64,000 nucleotides of DNA from Gnetum montanum. Its lineage: Eukaryota > Streptophyta > Gnetopsida > Gnetales > Gnetaceae. Positions 60,701 to 64,000 of this stretch are shown here, piece by piece. The stretch covers positions 127,930-191,929 of the forward strand of contig MNCI01011145.1 in assembly GCA_015680685.1 (NCBI GenBank), in the 5' to 3' direction. Numbering within the stretch: the stretch's first letter is position 1; each line of letters begins with the position of its first letter. Made by a program: the position numbers and the translations under genes. Under the pieces are notes generated by a model. That model did no database searches. It worked only from the letters and a program-made list of their open reading frames with translations, and had not been told where the DNA came from.

Positions 60701-61830
60701 GAATGACACTCAAACTGTTGATGGCATGCTACTTTTAACCTACATTGTTCAAAGATGCTTACACTTTTGCATAATCTTGTGAAGGATGCTAAAGGGATGG
60801 AGGAATAATAGCTAGAAATGAAGGGCCACAACACTAGATACAGCTACTTGAGCTCTTCAACATATGAAGAATCGATTTCATAAGACCCATAACACCAATG
60901 TCAAATGGAAAAGCATATATCATTGTGATTGTGAATTATTGCACAAAGTGGGTAGAAGCAGTAATAGCTAAAGATTATATGGCCAAAACAACTATCAAAT
61001 TCTTTCAATAACATGTGGTGAATAGATTTGGAGTACCTAGAATGCTCATATCAAATAATGGAACTCACTTCACTAGTGTTACATTCAAAAAGCTCATGTA
61101 AAAATTTGGGGTGAATAATAAGCTGACTACACCATATCATTTCCAAGCTAATGGTCAAGCCAAAGTAACTAACCAAGAGATTACCAGGATACTCACTAGA
61201 ACGGTTAGTAGATTTAGGAAAGATTAGAGCTCTAAACTGAATGATGCACTATGGGCCTATAGGACAACCTGGAAACTACCTATTGAATACTCATCATATG
61301 AGTTAGTATATGGTAAGTTGCTAACACTCCCAATCTAGGCAAAGCTTCACACTTTAGCTACTACTAGTCAGCTTGACCTTGAGCTAAGCTTAGCTCAATG
61401 AAAATGCCTCATGAACCTAAATATTTTAGAAGAAAATAGGCTTGTAACACTTACAAGCAACGAAGTCCACAAACATTACTCTAAACTGAGGCATGATACA
61501 CAAATAAGATAAGTAGCTATACAACCAAGAGATAAGGTCCTTTATTATAATCCTAATCATCTACCAGAAAAAGCCAAATTTTAAACACTTTGGAAGGGAC
61601 CATATATTATTCAAGCCACTTATCCATCAGGTGCCTTACATATCTACCACCCATCCTATCAATAGAAGCTCATTCTTGCTAATATCCAACAAGTCAAATT
61701 CTACTATGAATATCCCAAGGAATATACTCAATCTATAGACTAATCATCTACTTATTATGTCTTTCATTTGACTGATCCTAATGATAGTCATGGGCATGTC
61801 CATCTGAATATGTTGGTAATTTACTAAAAT
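57791..61830 (+). pseudogene. pol of element C (PR-RT-RNase H-IN)
   Basis: Protease near 58195-58250 has CKALLDFRSGINMIS (Asp kept, Gly lost). A pre-RT region is at 58784-59100. RT is at 59220-59550 (YYSFLDGYSRYS, MSFGLCNAPTTFQ) with catalytic VFMDDFSTY near 59522-59548, the only intact Asp pair. RNase H is near 59940-60110 (HIMTDSSNYVLGVVLT, preceded by a partial local duplication of the WSRPFHIM segment at about 59938-60020). Integrase zinc region is near 60640-60800. The integrase core at 60900-61150 reads VIVNYCTKWVEAV and ISNNGTHF, so two catalytic Asp are now Asn, while the Glu in VTNQEI remains. The C-terminal segment has KVLYYNPNH and LWKGPYIIQ. Confidence 0.85.
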
Positions 61831-62345
61831 GTTCACTTTCTTTTTACTTTTTCAATTTCTTGAATTTTTCCTATTCTTTTATACTTTTCAATTCTTAATC
61901 TTTTTTCCATCCTTTCACAATTTTTCAATTCTGTGATAATTTTTCATTCTTTTTACCTTTTTCATTTTTACTATCTTTATGGTTTTTCATACTCTATTTT
62001 CATTACACCTATACATATCAATAAAACATGAAGAATAAGGTAAGATGTAGTCTCAAATAAGGTGAAGACTTCTCTATGTTATCAAGTCATAAGGAACTGA
62101 TTACTTGTATAGTAAAACCACAACATTCGTTCACTCATTCCAATAATAACAGGTTCTTACCATAGTTGTAATGATATTCTTTCTCATCATAAAGCTAAGA
62201 ATAAACTTGCAATCATTATGCCTAGACAAAAAAGTGAAGAACCAGGTGGGAATGTGCAGGGTATGACATCAAGGGGATTTGTTGCATCTCTTGGATCACT
62301 ATTGTATGTTCTATCATGTTATTAAGGTTGTAATTATATCCTTGT
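61831..62345 (+). other. Linker of element C, cut by element G
   Basis: A T-rich tract (61830-61990) is followed by family linker sequence (GGGTATGACATCAAGGGGAT near 62258) up to the insertion at 62346. No gene is seen. Confidence 0.65.
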
Positions 62346-63147
62346 TGATGAGTGGTGAGGTATCCCTACACTCAACCATACAAATACGAGTGTTACACAT
62401 GCAATCTGGTCAAACTCCGCAGATGGACTAGTTGTGGCACCTAAATAGTTAGCCTTAGGTCGCAGTTCACTGTCTTCCCACCTAGACTAGTATTAGCTTT
62501 GTCACGTATGGTTTAGTCCAGAGTGAGGTGTATGATATGGTTTCTAGCCTAACGCTACTCCTAAAGGCAATGGAAGATAATATTAACTAAACTAAGATAT
62601 AAAGGGTGAGAGAGGATCTAAGCTAGCCTAAGTGCAATGAGCATCTGTTCCTTGATTATCCATACACATCTTGGACTTCGTGCATGACTACCAATGGGAT
62701 TACTAAGCACAGATCCTAGGTACACTACTGGGTTACCAAGTAGTCACACTTAAATGCTCGTAATCAAGTCGTACTCATTCCGCATTTAACAGAAGTTTAA
62801 GGATGAGAAAGATTCACTAGGAAAGAAGTAAATAACAATTAAATAAATAATTAAGCTAAGTGAATGTTGCAATGATGAAGTAATCTCGATCTTTATTTCT
62901 GGTCATGTTCATGTCCAAGTATGTCACACTCGAATAAGGATGTCGTACAATTACAATCATTACACTACGGGCATACACAAGGAGAGAAGGGTTGAGAGAA
63001 AGAAATTAAACACTTAAACTGAAACTAGCTTACTTATTGACTTCTAATAATTTCTAACTCATCTATCTACCTCTTATTTATAGATGAGAAGAAAATCTAC
63101 GATATCGCGTATGCGATATCACGGTCGACGTAAAATGCGACTCATCA
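62346..63147 (-). repeat. 3' LTR of element G
   Basis: 802 bp, TGATGAGTGGTGAGG to GACTCATCA on plus. Single-module type as in A. U3 has CGATATCGCGTATGCGATATCACG (about 63100-63122), with a TATAAATAAG box on minus near 63073-63082, and R-like signals near 62890-62940. Confidence 0.9.
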
Positions 63148-63311
63148 TACCCCCACGACTGAATGAAAACTCGTCCTTGAGTTACAATGATTACACAGTG
63201 GATAGGTATGGGATTATTGGATGGTGAAAATGGGTTTGTGCAATAGTGTGGAATGAAAAAAAATCAAGACACAACACAAAGGATGTGCTACAACTACAAA
63301 ATTGGTGGAAC
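63148..63311 (-). other. 3' noncoding region and polypurine tract of element G
   Basis: The minus strand carries CAAGGACGAGTTTTCATTCAG and then GTGGGGGTA next to the LTR, the same order as in A, B and E. Confidence 0.7.
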
Positions 63312-64000
63312 TCATGTAGTTCCTAGTGGTGATGGCTCCTCCATTGGTGCTTTCCCTTTTTCTTGTGCTCCAAGTCTTTGGCTTTGATGGCATTGAAGTA
63401 TGGCCTGGAGCTTCTCCTCTTCAGCCCAGGGATCTTGTGCTATCCATGCTAATGTTCCAATGTTTGATGTAGTCGGCACTTTCCATGGGTAAGGTAGTTG
63501 CAGAACATTTGATTGGCCTTGACATACCAGGCCGCAAATACCCGTCGTTCCTCTTCATAGGCTTTGGCTTTGTCTCTGTATTCTTGGAAATTTGCAAGCT
63601 GTCGAGCCAAATCTATTGCAATACCTTTTTGACCTTGGTAGCTTGCTTTCACCACCTTAATTTCAGAATTTGCAGCCTCCAGTTGTTGCAATACCTTTTT
63701 GCATTCTGCAAATTTTGTTTCATATTTGACGTAGGTGGTAGCTACCTATTGCTTGAGCTCTATTCTCGGGTGCCCTGCTATTAACATGGCAAGGTTGTCA
63801 TACCGTAGATTTGCCAACTCCATGTATTTTATAAGGTATTGGATCTATAGGTCCCGGTTCTTAACTTCTACCTAGTGGGCAAAGGCATATGTGTCCAATA
63901 TGGCCCGCCAGTCAATGGGTTGGGAACTGATAGCATTGATGTGGGCCTTGGCCATATGGATCTCCTTCTCTAGGATTTGTTTGTACATCCCCACCTAGTC
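63312..64000 (-). pseudogene. Accessory ORF2 of element G, C-terminal part
   Basis: It enters from the right edge and ends at TGA 63312-63314 after the PLGTT tail. It contains DWRAILDT (63890-63920), the coiled-coil segment 63449-63691 (EAANSEIKVVKASYQGQKG, IDLARQLANFQEYRDKAKAY) and, after a one-base frameshift near QMFCNYL (about 63500), the tail LAWIAQDPWAEEEKLQAIL and KGKAPMEEP. It keeps sense codons where A has stops (RQ against a TGA, W against a TGA), so it is the least damaged ORF2 stretch here. Confidence 0.75.

Larger units (their letters stand above)
54508..62345 (+). mobile_element. Element C: gag-pol retrotransposon, interrupted by element G
   Basis: 5' LTR, primer site, gag, pol and the start of the linker are in order. 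Element G is inserted in the linker at 62346, so P2, ORF2 (if any) and the 3' LTR lie beyond 64000. Its LTR is of the F type. It is the only copy here that keeps an intact FMDDF catalytic box. Confidence 0.85.
62346..64000 (-). mobile_element. Element G: 3' end of an ORF2-bearing retrotransposon nested in C
   Basis: On the minus strand the end of ORF2, the polypurine tract and the 3' LTR are seen; the rest lies beyond 64000. The left flank next to the LTR is CTTGT (62341-62345), which should recur as the target duplication at the far side. LTR and ORF2 are closest to element A. Confidence 0.85.

Overview
The window looks like repeat-dense nuclear heterochromatin of a seed plant. It is AT-rich and every coding trace I can identify is a decayed retroelement: Ty3/gypsy, Ty1/copia and one LINE. 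I see no host gene, tRNA, rRNA or CRISPR array. The species cannot be told from the sequence.

Layout: (1) Element D, minus strand, runs from its 5' LTR (17158-18110) through gag, pol, a noncoding linker, an internal promoter-like block ('P2', about 9214-9307) and an accessory gene ('ORF2', 8746 to 7324, then 1064 to 1). Its 3' LTR lies beyond base 1. ORF2 is split by element E (1065-7323, minus), a gag-only relative with chimeric 1.2 kb LTRs. (2) Bases 18111-19551 are unassigned. (3) A decayed Copia-type element (19552-20781 and 29472-30967) is split by element A (20782-29471, plus), which is complete from LTR to LTR with a perfect 5-bp target duplication ATGGA. A carries gag, no pol, then P2 and ORF2. 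(4) Element F (30968 to about 36300, minus) keeps its 3' LTR, ORF2, P2 and linker. (5) A second gypsy lineage, H (minus), has RT/RNase H/integrase at 37270-39490 and gag/protease at 49601-51117. Between them lie a LINE fragment (39490-40905, minus) and element B (40906-49600, plus: gag, pol, 3' LTR, no 5' LTR). (6) Bases 51118-54330 hold two 1-kb direct repeats and a tandem repeat of about 100 bp. (7) Element C (54508-62345, plus: LTR, primer site, gag, pol, linker) is interrupted by element G (62346 onward, minus: 3' LTR and the end of an ORF2).

Elements A-G belong to one broad family. They have TGATGA...CTCATCA LTR ends, primer sites of the TGGCRCYGTTGCCRRGGATGG type (tRNA-Asp-like, as in Athila/Tat elements), a family-specific short zinc knuckle in Gag, an (F/Y)MDDF-type reverse transcriptase, and a GGGGGTA polypurine tract. 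The notable feature is a second transcription unit downstream of gag/pol. It consists of a TATA box with a palindromic array (P2) followed by ORF2, which encodes a globular domain, a Q/P-rich hinge, a long coiled coil and a conserved proline-rich tail. In each of the three elements where both can be read (A, D, F), the palindromes in P2 are of the same sequence type as those in that element's own LTR, although the type differs between elements: GCGATATCGC in A, GATGAGGCCTCATC in D, ATGATATCAT in F. I regard this matched two-promoter layout with an accessory gene as the most likely undescribed system here. All copies seen are inactivated by stop codons, many consistent with decay of methylated cytosines.
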